Source: JBBDXS01 sp040902195 (GTDB lineage Bacteria; Chloroflexota; Dehalococcoidia; DSTF01; RBG-16-68-14). From it: a DNA stretch of 64,000 bases. The stretch is from positions 119,060 through 183,059 of the forward strand of contig JBBDXS010000003.1 of NCBI GenBank assembly GCA_040902195.1, read 5' to 3'. The notes under the pieces were generated by a model. That model searched no databases and had not been told where the DNA came from. It worked only from the letters and a program-made list of their open reading frames with translations. Of the stretch, positions 33,220-41,700 are shown piece after piece. Both the position numbers and the translations under genes were made by a program. Positions within the stretch are counted from its first letter, which is position 1; each line of letters opens with the position of its first letter.

Positions 33220-34389
33220 TTACTCCAGCGTGCGGATTACCGCACCGAGACGCTCAGCTGCACCTCGGAAGGCACTCGGATCCCGCGCCAAGGCAATTCG
33301 AATGTACTTCGCACCTTGCCACCGATGATCCCAGAAGAAATTGTAGCCCGAAAGCACATGTACACCATTCTCCTCCAACCTGTTCACGAGCTCTGCGGCT
33401 GACGTCTTGGCATGAATCTTCGCCCAGGAAAGACTCATGAATGGTTCCTCGACGGGCTGGAGAAAAGTCCCATCAAGCTCTTCGTAAAGCTTCTTGCGAT
33501 TCGCCGCTATCTGACCTCGGACATGCCGCAGGTCGTCGCCAATCGAGTCGTCAATAAAGCTCGTGAGGAGTGATAATGTGAACGGTGAAACGTGAAGAAT
33601 GAAGTCGGTATGAATCTTTGACAGACGACTAGCGATGCCGGTACTGGCCGCCAGGATTCCGATCTTCAACTCATGAGTCGGCCATGTCTTTCCCGTGTCT
33701 TCAATTACTACGTACTCGATTCCCGCATCGTTTAGAAGGCTGTATTGATCCCACTCAAAAGACTCGTCGAAGAATCTGAATGAGCAGTCGATGACTAGAA
33801 GGGTCCTATTTCTTCGACTAAAGTCTAGTAGCAGCTCAAAATTCTGTCTTGATATCGTCGTACCCGTCGGGTTGTTCGGCGCCACTATCGCAATCGCGCG
33901 CGTCGATACGTTCTTCAACGCGTCAGGGAAGGCATCCGACGCCAAAGAGCGATCAGGTAAGCTGTGTAGCGCTACCCCGTGCCGCTTATAAATGTCGGCT
34001 AGGTTGTCGAATGCCGGCTCGATGAGCGTGAGATCGAGGTGGTGCAACCTCAAGTAGTTGGCCACAATCTCAATGGCCATTGACGCGGAATGACAGAGAA
34101 GATACTTGGTGTGTTCACCGTCCACTGACTGCTTAGCCAGGCCGTAGAAGCTCTGAAGGAAGGCCGCCTCGAGATCCTGCTGATGCTCCCTCGAGACTGA
34201 CAAGAACCGTTGGCTCAGGCTTTTGATTATCGCCAACTGCCTGTCGGACCAGAGCTGATGCACGTGGCCGTCGGTCAGATTGAAGGGCTCCGGCAATGCC
34301 GGCAGCTCTTGCTCTGTGAGGTTCCTTCTGCGCCGAGCCAACATACCATACGGATCCCGCCGACCAGCGCCCGTTATTCTATTCTTCAT
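33220..34389 (-). CDS. Fold-type I PLP-dependent aminotransferase
   Basis: A 389-residue protein of histidinol-phosphate-aminotransferase-like type. Landmarks: YLLCHSASMAIEIVANYL for the cofactor phosphate, AIVAPNNPTGTTISRQNFELLL (NNPTG), LLVIDCSFRFF with the Asp that contacts the pyridine nitrogen, and VVIEDTGKTWPTHELKIGIL with Lys for the Schiff base. Substrate unknown. It overlaps the membrane protein gene upstream by four bases and is the last gene of a three-gene operon whose first gene is a TrpR-like regulator. Confidence 0.85.
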   Translation of the reverse strand: MKNRITGAGRRDPYGMLARRRRNLTEQELPALPEPFNLTDGHVHQLWSDRQLAIIKSLSQRFLSVSREHQQDLEAAFLQSFYGLAKQSVDGEHTKYLLCHSASMAIEIVANYLRLHHLDLTLIEPAFDNLADIYKRHGVALHSLPDRSLASDAFPDALKNVSTRAIAIVAPNNPTGTTISRQNFELLLDFSRRNRTLLVIDCSFRFFDESFEWDQYSLLNDAGIEYVVIEDTGKTWPTHELKIGILAASTGIASRLSKIHTDFILHVSPFTLSLLTSFIDDSIGDDLRHVRGQIAANRKKLYEELDGTFLQPVEEPFMSLSWAKIHAKTSAAELVNRLEENGVHVLSGYNFFWDHRWQGAKYIRIALARDPSAFRGAAERLGAVIRTLE

Positions 34390-35108
34390 TGGCCGCCACC
34401 TTCTCTAAAGAATAGCACCGAGAAGGCGATATTAACAAGCAGCAGATTCATTGCTGCAGCGCCAGCACCAAATGAGGCGAATTCTACCGACGATGCAGCG
34501 CCGCGAGCGGTGGATATCCACATGAACAACAGTATCACTCCGAACGCCAATAGGCCTGGAGCATCTACCACCGCAAAGAACTTCCGATAGTCCTCCTTGA
34601 CTGCATCTTTTACAACGTTGAGCTTCGGAATCGTCTCGCTTGAGAGGACGTATGCCAGCAGAAGATCGATGAGTGCTAGCCACGCAACAATTGATGCTTC
34701 GGCTGTAACCCTCAGTATTCCCGATTCTGCGTCCGTCGCGAAGAGGACGTAGACGCCGACAGTTACGCCACCAGTCCCTATGACAAAAAACTGGGTCACT
34801 ATGCTGATCGGCCCAGCCCGACCCGGACCGTCCGCGTACGCTCTTGGGAACTTGTATAGATGAAAGAGAAAGCAATACAGTAGAGACCAAAGAGAAGCCG
34901 CAAGTTCCCAAGTCTCGACATATGGACGTGGTCCGTCTACGCCGATGAAGCCGTTGAGTTTGTTGTTGATACTCTGCGAAATTGACAAGTCCATAGCTGT
35001 TCCTAGGGGCAGGACTAGAACGAGTGCCACCCCAAGCGCGATCATCGCCACGGTAAACCAGTCGATCGGCTTCTTTCCTGCGGGGTTGTTGCTGACGCTA
35101 GACCCCAA
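34386..35108 (-). CDS. Multi-pass membrane protein
   Basis: A 240-residue protein with five or six membrane helices (for example VAMIALGVALVLVLPLG and LLAFGVILLFMWIS). No family is recognised. Coupled by ATGA-type overlap to the aminotransferase gene, which suggests a joint role, for example export of an amino-acid-derived product made by the aminotransferase; that is inference. Confidence 0.6.
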   Translation of the reverse strand: MGSSVSNNPAGKKPIDWFTVAMIALGVALVLVLPLGTAMDLSISQSINNKLNGFIGVDGPRPYVETWELAASLWSLLYCFLFHLYKFPRAYADGPGRAGPISIVTQFFVIGTGGVTVGVYVLFATDAESGILRVTAEASIVAWLALIDLLLAYVLSSETIPKLNVVKDAVKEDYRKFFAVVDAPGLLAFGVILLFMWISTARGAASSVEFASFGAGAAAMNLLLVNIAFSVLFFREGGGQ

Positions 35109-35127
35109 GACCTAGCTCCGCCATAGC

Positions 35128-35526
35128 CTACGCCTCCTCGCTGATCAAACCATCATGTACCACTCGGTAGCCACCCGTTCCGCTGACCAACCATTGGTTG
35201 GCCCTATTGACCGTACCCTCACTGATTTCTAGGATATGTTGAGTTTTTGTCTGCGTTTCTCCCGCCAGCAGAAGGCGCGCAGCGGCCCACCTGTTAGCTC
35301 CCATCTTTATCTCGTGCGCGGTAAAAACGTCGCGGAGAAACCGGAGCAGCAACTCTCTGTCGCTTGACGCAAACGCCAGTGCATCAAGCAGCGAACGGAC
35401 ACGCGCGGTTCGGAGCTCTTTCTCGATCCGATGCACCGGCTCCGGCAACTGGCATGCCTCCCATACCTCAAGGCCGCACCGCCCTGACACCCTAAGGGCG
35501 CGTGGCCAGTCCCTACTGGGACGCAC
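35128..35526 (-). CDS. TrpR/YerC-like helix-turn-helix regulator
   Basis: A 132-residue protein; residues 42-130 match the TrpR superfamily: LLDALAFASSDRELLLRFLRDVFTAHEIKMGANRWAAARLLLAGETQTKTQHILEISEGTVNRANQWLVSGTGGYRVV. YerC/YecD proteins have this length and the GSGGY-type end. The family senses aromatic or other amino-acid-related ligands in the known case of TrpR. It starts the operon with the membrane protein and aminotransferase and probably regulates it. The GTG start has no clear ribosome-binding site, so the true start may lie later. Confidence 0.75.
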   Translation of the reverse strand: MRPSRDWPRALRVSGRCGLEVWEACQLPEPVHRIEKELRTARVRSLLDALAFASSDRELLLRFLRDVFTAHEIKMGANRWAAARLLLAGETQTKTQHILEISEGTVNRANQWLVSGTGGYRVVHDGLISEEA

Positions 35527-35602
35527 TATGGCAAAGACAAGCTATCGGGTCAAGTCGACGGCCGGCGGGGGAGGGGCGGGCCCGGCCAGCCTTCCGAGTG
35601 AG

Positions 35603-35886
35603 CTATCTAAGGCTCGCCGGAAGGACTAACGGTTTGTAGTCCGCCGCCATCAGCAGTTCGTCGACTTCCTCCACCGCCAGCCCCAACCCGAATGAACCGA
35701 GCAGAATGAGGGCAGCGCGGCTTGGATTGACTCGCTCTCCTGAGAGAAGTCGTGACAGGTAGCTCTCATCGAGCCACGCGTCCCGGGCAATCTGCGACTG
35801 TCGCTTGCCGCGCAGTTTCGCCCGATCGCCGTACCTCTGCAGGAGAACTGTCAGACTTCCCTCAGTGACTCGCTGAACGCGGACAG
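35603..35886 (-). pseudogene. XRE-like gene lacking its start, cut at the attachment site
   Basis: The minus strand encodes VQRVTEGSLTVLLQRYGDRAK and then the helix-turn-helix and the end LPASLR of the intact protein at 3304-3609, with substitutions mostly at third codon positions. Similarity ends exactly where the tRNA-derived repeat begins, so the start codon and first residues are missing. A few bases downstream of the stop codon are also alike in both copies. It probably marks the end of element B that was rearranged on integration. Confidence 0.75.
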
Positions 35887-35914
35887 GGTTCGAGTCCTGC
35901 CGAGGACGCCAGAC
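35887..35914 (+). other. Outermost (right) attachment site, decayed
   Basis: Twenty-eight bases match the end of tRNA-Arg (T arm through CCA and four bases beyond) with one change (G to A at 35,903). Being shorter and less exact than the copy at 31,751, it looks like the older border, left by the first integration. The chromosome resumes to its right. Confidence 0.8.
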
Positions 35915-35998
35915 TCCCCCTCGGTCCGCACCCCGCTACGCCTGGGCCCCATTCGCGCCGATACTACCTCTGGGCGTAGCTTCGCCCTGTGAGGCCTC

Positions 35999-36712
35999 AT
36001 GGATCGCCAGAAGCTATCGAAAGTTGTCCTGGACCATATCCGGGAGCGGGAGCGCGAGAGCACCAACTGGAGCAAGTTCCAGCACCGGTTCTCCCTGTCT
36101 CTTGACCGGTTCGGCGCACTCTCCTTCTGGGAGAGGGGCGTCATCGCAGGAACCGCCCTGGTTGTCGTGATGGCGGTCCCGGCGGTGATTTTCGCCTTTT
36201 CGTCTGGGGGCGGCAGCAACGACGCGCCAGCGAGCGCAACCGTCTCGCGGCGCACACCTGTCGTAAGCGAGTTCCCGACCTCTACGCCTATCACGAGCGG
36301 GCCCACGCCGAAGCCGATCGCCATTGGCGGCTCGCGGCCGACGGCGACGCCGGAGCCAAGTTCCAACCGCGAAGACTGCGCCGCGATCGAGGGCACCGCG
36401 TACCAGAGCGACGAAGAGCGCCAATGGTACGAGGACAACTGCGACGAAAGGGAGCCACCATCGACTGACGAGCCAGAAGGCGGCAACCCACCACCGCCGA
36501 CCGCACAACCGCCAACGCAGCCACCGCCACCGACCCAACCCCCGGCGAACCAGGGTCTCACCGCGGGCGAGGCCGCCGCAATGGGGGCGCAGTTCCTCGG
36601 CGTGAGCAGCGGCTCGTGCAGCGCCAGCCACGCCGGTTCGTACTGGAGCGTCAACTGCGGGTCGACACGGGTGTGCGTCTTCGAGAACCCCGTCCTCGTC
36701 GACTACTGCTAG
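35999..36712 (+). CDS. Single-pass membrane protein with Pro/Thr-rich stalk and cysteine domain
   Basis: A 237-residue protein: a cytoplasmic N terminus, a membrane helix (GVIAGTALVVVMAVPAVIFAF), a Pro/Thr-rich stalk and a small C-terminal domain with six cysteines (GSCSASHAGSYWSVNCGSTRVCVFENPVLVDYC). Function unknown. It is the first chromosomal gene after the integrated elements. The interval 36,713-36,866 holds the promoter of the next gene. Confidence 0.65.
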   Translation: MDRQKLSKVVLDHIRERERESTNWSKFQHRFSLSLDRFGALSFWERGVIAGTALVVVMAVPAVIFAFSSGGGSNDAPASATVSRRTPVVSEFPTSTPITSGPTPKPIAIGGSRPTATPEPSSNREDCAAIEGTAYQSDEERQWYEDNCDEREPPSTDEPEGGNPPPPTAQPPTQPPPPTQPPANQGLTAGEAAAMGAQFLGVSSGSCSASHAGSYWSVNCGSTRVCVFENPVLVDYC

Positions 36713-36866
36713 CCAATACGAGACGCTTCGCAGCCGGATCGCGATGGGCCTTCGGGGATTCCTCTAGGCCCGTCGGGGAACCCCCGATACCGCCCCTCCT
36801 CCTCTTGATACGACAATGAGTGAAGGGCGATTGCGCCTCAATCGGCCACATTCTAGAGGAGGCTCC

Positions 36867-37793
36867 GTGCTCGGCAAGGGAATGCGCATCGGCTTTCTGC
36901 TCGCCGCGATGGTCGCGACGCTCGTGGTAGCGCGCGACGCCGCCGCCGAGGGCGAAGTTGTTGCTGCCGGCTCCGCGATCGTCGACCTCGACGGCGGAGG
37001 CGCGGTGAACGTCGTCGTTCAGGGCGTCGACGCACCTGGCCTCGGCGCCTGGTCGATCAACGTGACCTACGACGACGAGGTGGTAGCCGCGGTCGGCTGC
37101 GACCCGCAGAACGGGAGCGTCTGCAACCCGGCGTTCTCGCCGGACACCGTTCGCATCAGCGGCGCGAACGCCAACGGTATCGAAGGCGACGTGACGCTCG
37201 GAACGATCTCCTTCCGCTGTGTCGCCGAGGGCACGAGCCCGCTAAGCGTGGCGATCAACATCCTGGCCGACTCGACAATCGGCAGTCCGCAGGACATTGA
37301 GGCCGCAACGCAGAACGGCGGCATTACTTGCCAGGACGCTGTCAATCCCACCGCGACGCCAACGCCTCCGGCGGCGACGGGCACACAGGCGCCGATCGCG
37401 ACATCGACGCCGTCCGCCGGTAGCTTTCCGATAGCAGGCGGCGGCCCGGGGTTCGGCAAGACAGACCCCATGACGTGGATCATCGCTGCGTTCGCCGGTG
37501 CGGGCCTCGCCTGGCTAAGCGCCGCCGTGGCCGGCGTGCGTCTTATGAACGACGGGCCGGGCCGCGCGCCTACACAATCGACGCCGCAGCCGCCCCGGGT
37601 GCCGCCATTTCAGGTAGCGCTGCGGCCGCGCTCCGCGGCCCGGCGCTCGCGCCTCCTCCCGACCCAACGCACGCCTATCCCGCCGCACAGACCGGACTGG
37701 GCAACGCAGGCACGCGACAGGCTGGATGACATAGGCAAGCCGAGGCGTCCTCGCGACGATGACGCGTTCTCCGATCCTCGAAGAGATTCCTAG
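36867..37793 (+). CDS. Cohesin-domain protein with C-terminal membrane anchor
   Basis: A 308-residue protein: signal peptide (MRIGFLLAAMVATLVVARDAAA), a cohesin-type beta-sandwich (VVAAGSAIVDLDGGGAVNVVVQGVDAPGLGAWSINVTYDDEVVAAVGC, TLGTISFRCVAEGTSPLSVAI), a Thr/Pro linker, a membrane helix (WIIAAFAGAGLAWLSAAVAGV) and a basic cytoplasmic tail. Cohesins bind dockerins. GTG at 36,867 follows GAGGAGG by six bases and is preferred to the ATG at 36,816. Related to the proteins at 58,117 and 63,263. It is convergent with the next gene. Confidence 0.82.
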   Translation: MLGKGMRIGFLLAAMVATLVVARDAAAEGEVVAAGSAIVDLDGGGAVNVVVQGVDAPGLGAWSINVTYDDEVVAAVGCDPQNGSVCNPAFSPDTVRISGANANGIEGDVTLGTISFRCVAEGTSPLSVAINILADSTIGSPQDIEAATQNGGITCQDAVNPTATPTPPAATGTQAPIATSTPSAGSFPIAGGGPGFGKTDPMTWIIAAFAGAGLAWLSAAVAGVRLMNDGPGRAPTQSTPQPPRVPPFQVALRPRSAARRSRLLPTQRTPIPPHRPDWATQARDRLDDIGKPRRPRDDDAFSDPRRDS

Positions 37794-37807
37794 CTGATCT
37801 AGCGCCC

Positions 37808-39229
37808 CTACGGAGGCGGCGTCACCACCGGCGGCTGCGTGTTCGTCGGTGGGGGCGGCTGCGTCGGCGGCACCGCCGTCGGCGGGGGCGGTGGCGGGTT
37901 CGTCGGCGGAGGTGGCGGCTGTGTCGGCAATGGCGTCGACGTCACAGGTATCGGGGGGAGCGTCGGCGTGAGCGTGGGCGTAGACGTGCGCGTCGGCGAA
38001 GGGGTGCGCGTAATCGTGCCGGTCACCGTCGGCGTAGCGGTGCCCTTGCTCCCTCCATCACCGCCACCGAACGCGCCAGCGCTGCAAAGCGCGGCAAGCA
38101 CAATGACCACAACCAGCATTGCGCCGAGGAGCATTGCGAGAAGCGGGCCGCGCGCGTCGCCACTCGCGAAGAGCCCGTTGACCCAACCACCAAAGCCGCC
38201 GCCACCACTTCCGTATGTCGTGGGCGGCGGCGCGATCGGAGCGGGCGGAGGCAAGACGGCCGCGCCCGTGCGCTGCGTTGTGGGTGACGGTGGAGGGGCA
38301 GGACGCGGCTGGGGAGAAGTCATCGCTGCCGCGGCGACGGGGCCGAACGCACCGCCGGCCAGCTCCTCCAGCCGCGCGAGCATGGCCTCCCTCCAGCCAC
38401 GAGGCGCCTCGACAGGCTGGAGGGCGGCGTACACGTTCGCCGCCGGCGGGTAGCTCATCCGCGTCCGGCGGCAGATCTGGCAGGTCTGAAGGTGCTTCAG
38501 GACGCGCCGGCGCACGGGCACGGACCATGCCTCCTCACCGACGAGGAAGTCCAGGTCGACGCAGGCGCGACGTCCGCGATGCGTCAGCAGAAGAGCTGAG
38601 AACGAGTCCTCGAGCCCCTGCTGCAACCGCACGAGACGCTGCCGGACCGTCTCCGGCCTGGTACGCAGGACAGCGGCAATCTCTTCGTCGCTCAGCCCCT
38701 GCCGCACCTGGAGATCGAGCGGCTCCAGCTCCTCGGGGCGAGCGGCGCTGGCGACCAGCCAGACCACTCGCGCCAATTCGGGCGCTTCGCTGGCGACAGC
38801 CGGGTCGGCCGCCCACACGGGATCGGGCGTATCGAACGCCTCCTGTGTGCTTTCGGGTTGCGGACCGCGCCGGCGTCGCAGGCGGTCCGATATGTCGCGA
38901 TGCGCCGCGGCGAAGAGCTGCACCTCGAACGATGGGTAGGCCTCGCCGGCCTGGAGCTCCTGATAGACCGCGAGGTAGCTTGCCTGCACAGCCAGCGCCG
39001 CTTCTTCGCGGTCGCGCAGGACGCGCAAAGCGAAGTCGTACACACGGCCGAAGGAGTCGTTGTAGAGCTGTTGAAAAGACGAGCCGCCGCCGGAACCGCC
39101 TGTCCGGCCAGCGTCCCCGATGTGGCCGCCTCCCGCGTCAATGCCACCCACGCCCAAGAGCGAGCTTCCTTTCTCTACTCCTCCGCAGTCTCCTAGTGTA
39201 CACATTGCGCCGTCTGATGCCAGACCCAC
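37808..39229 (-). CDS. Sigma-70-like protein fused to zinc-finger, membrane helix and Pro/Thr tail
   Basis: A 473-residue protein. Residues 52-105 match ECF region 2 (FQQLYNDSFGRVYDFALRVLRDREEAALAVQASYLAVYQEL), residues 170-215 region 4 (VRQGLSDEEIAAVLRTRPETVRQRLVRLQQGLEDSFSALLL). A cysteine-bearing segment (CVDLDFLV, HLQTCQICRRTRM) resembles the zinc finger of anti-sigma factors. Then follow a Pro-rich linker, one membrane helix (LLAMLLGAMLVVVIVLAAL) and an outer Thr/Pro tail of about 100 residues. Sigma and anti-sigma-like parts in one chain are unusual. The first 50 Gly-rich residues may be untranslated. Confidence 0.72.
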   Translation of the reverse strand: MGLASDGAMCTLGDCGGVEKGSSLLGVGGIDAGGGHIGDAGRTGGSGGGSSFQQLYNDSFGRVYDFALRVLRDREEAALAVQASYLAVYQELQAGEAYPSFEVQLFAAAHRDISDRLRRRRGPQPESTQEAFDTPDPVWAADPAVASEAPELARVVWLVASAARPEELEPLDLQVRQGLSDEEIAAVLRTRPETVRQRLVRLQQGLEDSFSALLLTHRGRRACVDLDFLVGEEAWSVPVRRRVLKHLQTCQICRRTRMSYPPAANVYAALQPVEAPRGWREAMLARLEELAGGAFGPVAAAAMTSPQPRPAPPPSPTTQRTGAAVLPPPAPIAPPPTTYGSGGGGFGGWVNGLFASGDARGPLLAMLLGAMLVVVIVLAALCSAGAFGGGDGGSKGTATPTVTGTITRTPSPTRTSTPTLTPTLPPIPVTSTPLPTQPPPPPTNPPPPPPTAVPPTQPPPPTNTQPPVVTPPP

Positions 39230-39239
39230 CCGGCGCGTC

Positions 39240-39248
39240 TGATATACT
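39240..39248 (+). promoter_or_regulatory. Extended -10 element directly before the AIR-synthase gene
   Basis: TGATATACT, identical to the element at 336-344. The expected start of transcription falls within a few bases of the ATG at 39,259, which would give an almost leaderless mRNA. Confidence 0.45.
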
Positions 39249-39258
39249 CGCCCCGCTC

Positions 39259-40263
39259 ATGAAGGCAGGCAAGCTCCCGCCCGCGCTCCTCGAGCGCCTA
39301 CTGGCGCGTCTTCCGTCCGATCCTCGCCTGCTCTTGGGCCCGGGAATCGGTCGCGACGCCGCCGCGATCGAACTCGGCAACGGGCGCGTGCTCGTCGCGA
39401 AGACGGACCCCGTCACGTTCGCAACGGACCAGATCGGGCGTTATGTCGTACACGTGAACGCCAATGACGTCGCCTGCCTCGGCGCGCAGCCGCTCTGGTT
39501 CCTCGCCACCGCCCTGCTGCCGGAGAGCGCCTCGCCCGACCTAGCGGAGGAGATCTTCGAGCAGATCCGGGCGACCTGCGAAGAGCTCGGCATCGTGCCA
39601 GTCGGCGGCCATACCGAGATCACGCTCGGTCTCGATAGGCCCATCATCGCCGGCACGATGCTCGGCGAAGTGGAAGCGGACGGCCTGGTCCGGCCGGACG
39701 CGGCGCGTGAAGGGGACCACATCGTGCTCACGAAGAGCATCGCGATCGAGGGCACGGCGCTGCTCGCGCGAGACGCGCCGGACGCGCTGCGCGCGCGTGG
39801 CGTGGCCCACGACATAATCGATGCGGCGGCGCAGTTATTGTCGCGTCCCGGCATCAGCGTCGTGCGCGAGGCGCTCGCCGCCTGCGCGACAGGCCGCGTA
39901 CACGCGCTGCACGATCCAACGGAGGGCGGCCTCGCGACGGCGCTGGCGGAGCTCGGCAAGGCGTGCGGCGCATCGGTACTCGTCCGGCGCGAGGATGTGC
40001 CGGTGCTTGACGAAACGGCATCGATCTGCGAAACGCTCGGCCTCGATCCGCTCGGGCTGCTGGCGTCCGGCGCGCTGCTGATCGTGACGCCGGAGGACGC
40101 GTGCGAGGGCATGTGTGCCGCCGTGCACAAAGAAGGCAGCGGCGCGGTTTGCATTGGCGAGGTGGCCCCGCCAGGGGGAGACGTTATAATAGACGAACGA
40201 AGCCGGGCACCGCTTCCTCGATTTGAGCGGGACGAGTTGGCGCGGTTTCTGGATTCCATCTAA
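39259..40263 (+). CDS. AIR synthase-related protein (HypE/PurM fold)
   Basis: A 334-residue protein that starts MKAGKLPPALLERLLARL and carries the PurM/HypE ATP-binding landmarks: GPGIGRDAAAIELGNGRVLVAKTDPVTFATDQIGRYVVHVNANDVACLGAQP and VGGHTEITLGLDRPIIAGTMLGEV, then HDPTEGGLATALAELG. HypE makes the cyano ligand of hydrogenases, but no other hydrogenase genes are here and the C-terminal cysteine of HypE is absent, so the substrate is open. Start 39,259 matches the usual family start; an ATG at 39,217 is in frame. The AAA gene follows after 29 bases. Confidence 0.85.
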   Translation: MKAGKLPPALLERLLARLPSDPRLLLGPGIGRDAAAIELGNGRVLVAKTDPVTFATDQIGRYVVHVNANDVACLGAQPLWFLATALLPESASPDLAEEIFEQIRATCEELGIVPVGGHTEITLGLDRPIIAGTMLGEVEADGLVRPDAAREGDHIVLTKSIAIEGTALLARDAPDALRARGVAHDIIDAAAQLLSRPGISVVREALAACATGRVHALHDPTEGGLATALAELGKACGASVLVRREDVPVLDETASICETLGLDPLGLLASGALLIVTPEDACEGMCAAVHKEGSGAVCIGEVAPPGGDVIIDERSRAPLPRFERDELARFLDSI

Positions 40264-40292
40264 CACATCATTTGCAAGGGGTGGGGAAACAC

Positions 40293-41690
40293 ATGACAGA
40301 CGCGAAGGCAATGACGATCGGGCAGCTACGGCAGTCGGGGTACCAGGTTGCCTCCATCAAGGAGGAGATGCGCCGTAACCTGATCGGGAAGATCCAGCGC
40401 AAGGAGCCGGTCCTGCCGGGCATTGTCGGCTATGAGGAGTCCGTCTTCCCGCAGCTCGAGAACGCGATCCTTTCCGGGCAAGACATCATCTTCCTTGGCG
40501 AGCGCGGCCAGGCGAAGTCGCGCATGATCCGCGCGATGATCAGCCTGCTCGATGAAGAAGTCCCGATCATCGTGGACTGCGAGATCAACGACAACCCGTA
40601 CGAGCCGATCTGCAAGCGCTGTCGCGACCTGGTTCTCGAGCACGGCGAGGACACCCCAATCGAGTGGCTTTCGCGCGACCGTCGCTACGGCGAGAAGCTC
40701 GCGACGCCGGACAGCACGATCGCCGACTTGATCGGCGAAGTCGACCCGATCAAAGTCGCGGAGGGCCGCTACCTGAGCGATGAGCTAACGATCCACTACG
40801 GGCTCGTCCCGCGCACGAACCGCGGCATCTTTTGCATCAACGAGCTGCCGGACCTTGCGGAGCGCATCCAGGTCGGCTTGCTCAACATCATGGAAGAACG
40901 CGACGTACAGATCCGCGGCTTCCGCATCCGCCTGCCGCTGGACGTCTTCCTCGTCGCGAGCGCGAATCCGGAGGACTACACGAACCGCGGACGGATCATC
41001 ACGCCACTGCGCGATCGATACGGCGCGCAAATCCGCACGCACTACCCGCGTACGGTCGCGCACGAGATCGACATCATGGACCAGGAGCACACGCGCTTCG
41101 ACGATGACTATCAGGTCACCGTTCCGCCCTACATGAAGGAGATCGTCGCCGAGATTACGCGTCTCGCGCGGCGCAGTCCGGACATCAACCAGCGCTCCGG
41201 CGTCTCCGTCCGCGCATCGATCGCCGACTACGAGAGCCTGCTTGCGAACGCGCTGCGCCGGGCGATCCGTCTGAACGAGAAGGAAGTCGTGCCGCGCGTG
41301 AGCGACCTATCGTTCGTGATTCCAACGCTGAGCGGCAAGATCGAGTTCGACACCGTCGAGGACGGCAAGGAGGACTCGATCATCGAGAAGCTCGTCCAGG
41401 GCGCCGTCGTCGCCGTCTTCAACCGCCACTACAACGTCGTCGACCTCGAGGACGTCGTAGGGCAATTCAAGGCAGGCCTTTCAGCGGAAGTCTCGGACCT
41501 GCTGCCTTCGAAGGACTACGTGAAGCTCGTCAAGCAGGTCGAAGGCCTCGACCGCGCCGTCGCCAAGCTGGAGCCAGGCGAGAGCCTCGCGGTGATCGCC
41601 TCCGGCGTCGAGTTCATCCTCGAAGGCCTGCACCTGAACAAGCGGCTGAACAAGGACCGCGTCGGCGGCCGCACGCAGTACCGCGGCTAG
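40293..41690 (+). CDS. MoxR/magnesium-chelatase-like AAA ATPase
   Basis: A 465-residue ATPase: GYEESVFPQLENAILSGQDIIFLGERGQAKSRMIRAM holds Walker A, with CRDLVLEHGEDTPIEW and a short cysteine pair (CKRC) inserted, then GIFCINELPDLAERIQVGLLNIMEERDVQIRGF as Walker B/sensor and FLVASANPEDYTNRGRIITPLRDRYGAQI. Such ATPases act with VWA-domain proteins, and one is encoded at 43,327, separated by two other genes. ATG 40,293 follows GGGGTGGGG; an upstream TTG is in frame. Confidence 0.88.
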   Translation: MTDAKAMTIGQLRQSGYQVASIKEEMRRNLIGKIQRKEPVLPGIVGYEESVFPQLENAILSGQDIIFLGERGQAKSRMIRAMISLLDEEVPIIVDCEINDNPYEPICKRCRDLVLEHGEDTPIEWLSRDRRYGEKLATPDSTIADLIGEVDPIKVAEGRYLSDELTIHYGLVPRTNRGIFCINELPDLAERIQVGLLNIMEERDVQIRGFRIRLPLDVFLVASANPEDYTNRGRIITPLRDRYGAQIRTHYPRTVAHEIDIMDQEHTRFDDDYQVTVPPYMKEIVAEITRLARRSPDINQRSGVSVRASIADYESLLANALRRAIRLNEKEVVPRVSDLSFVIPTLSGKIEFDTVEDGKEDSIIEKLVQGAVVAVFNRHYNVVDLEDVVGQFKAGLSAEVSDLLPSKDYVKLVKQVEGLDRAVAKLEPGESLAVIASGVEFILEGLHLNKRLNKDRVGGRTQYRG

Positions 41691-41700
41691 CGCGCCGGAC

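Noticed and set aside
38215..39216. The 330-residue upstream extension of the AIR-synthase frame
   Set aside because: It is antisense to the sigma-like gene, is Arg/Pro-rich noise, and the family start is at 39,259.
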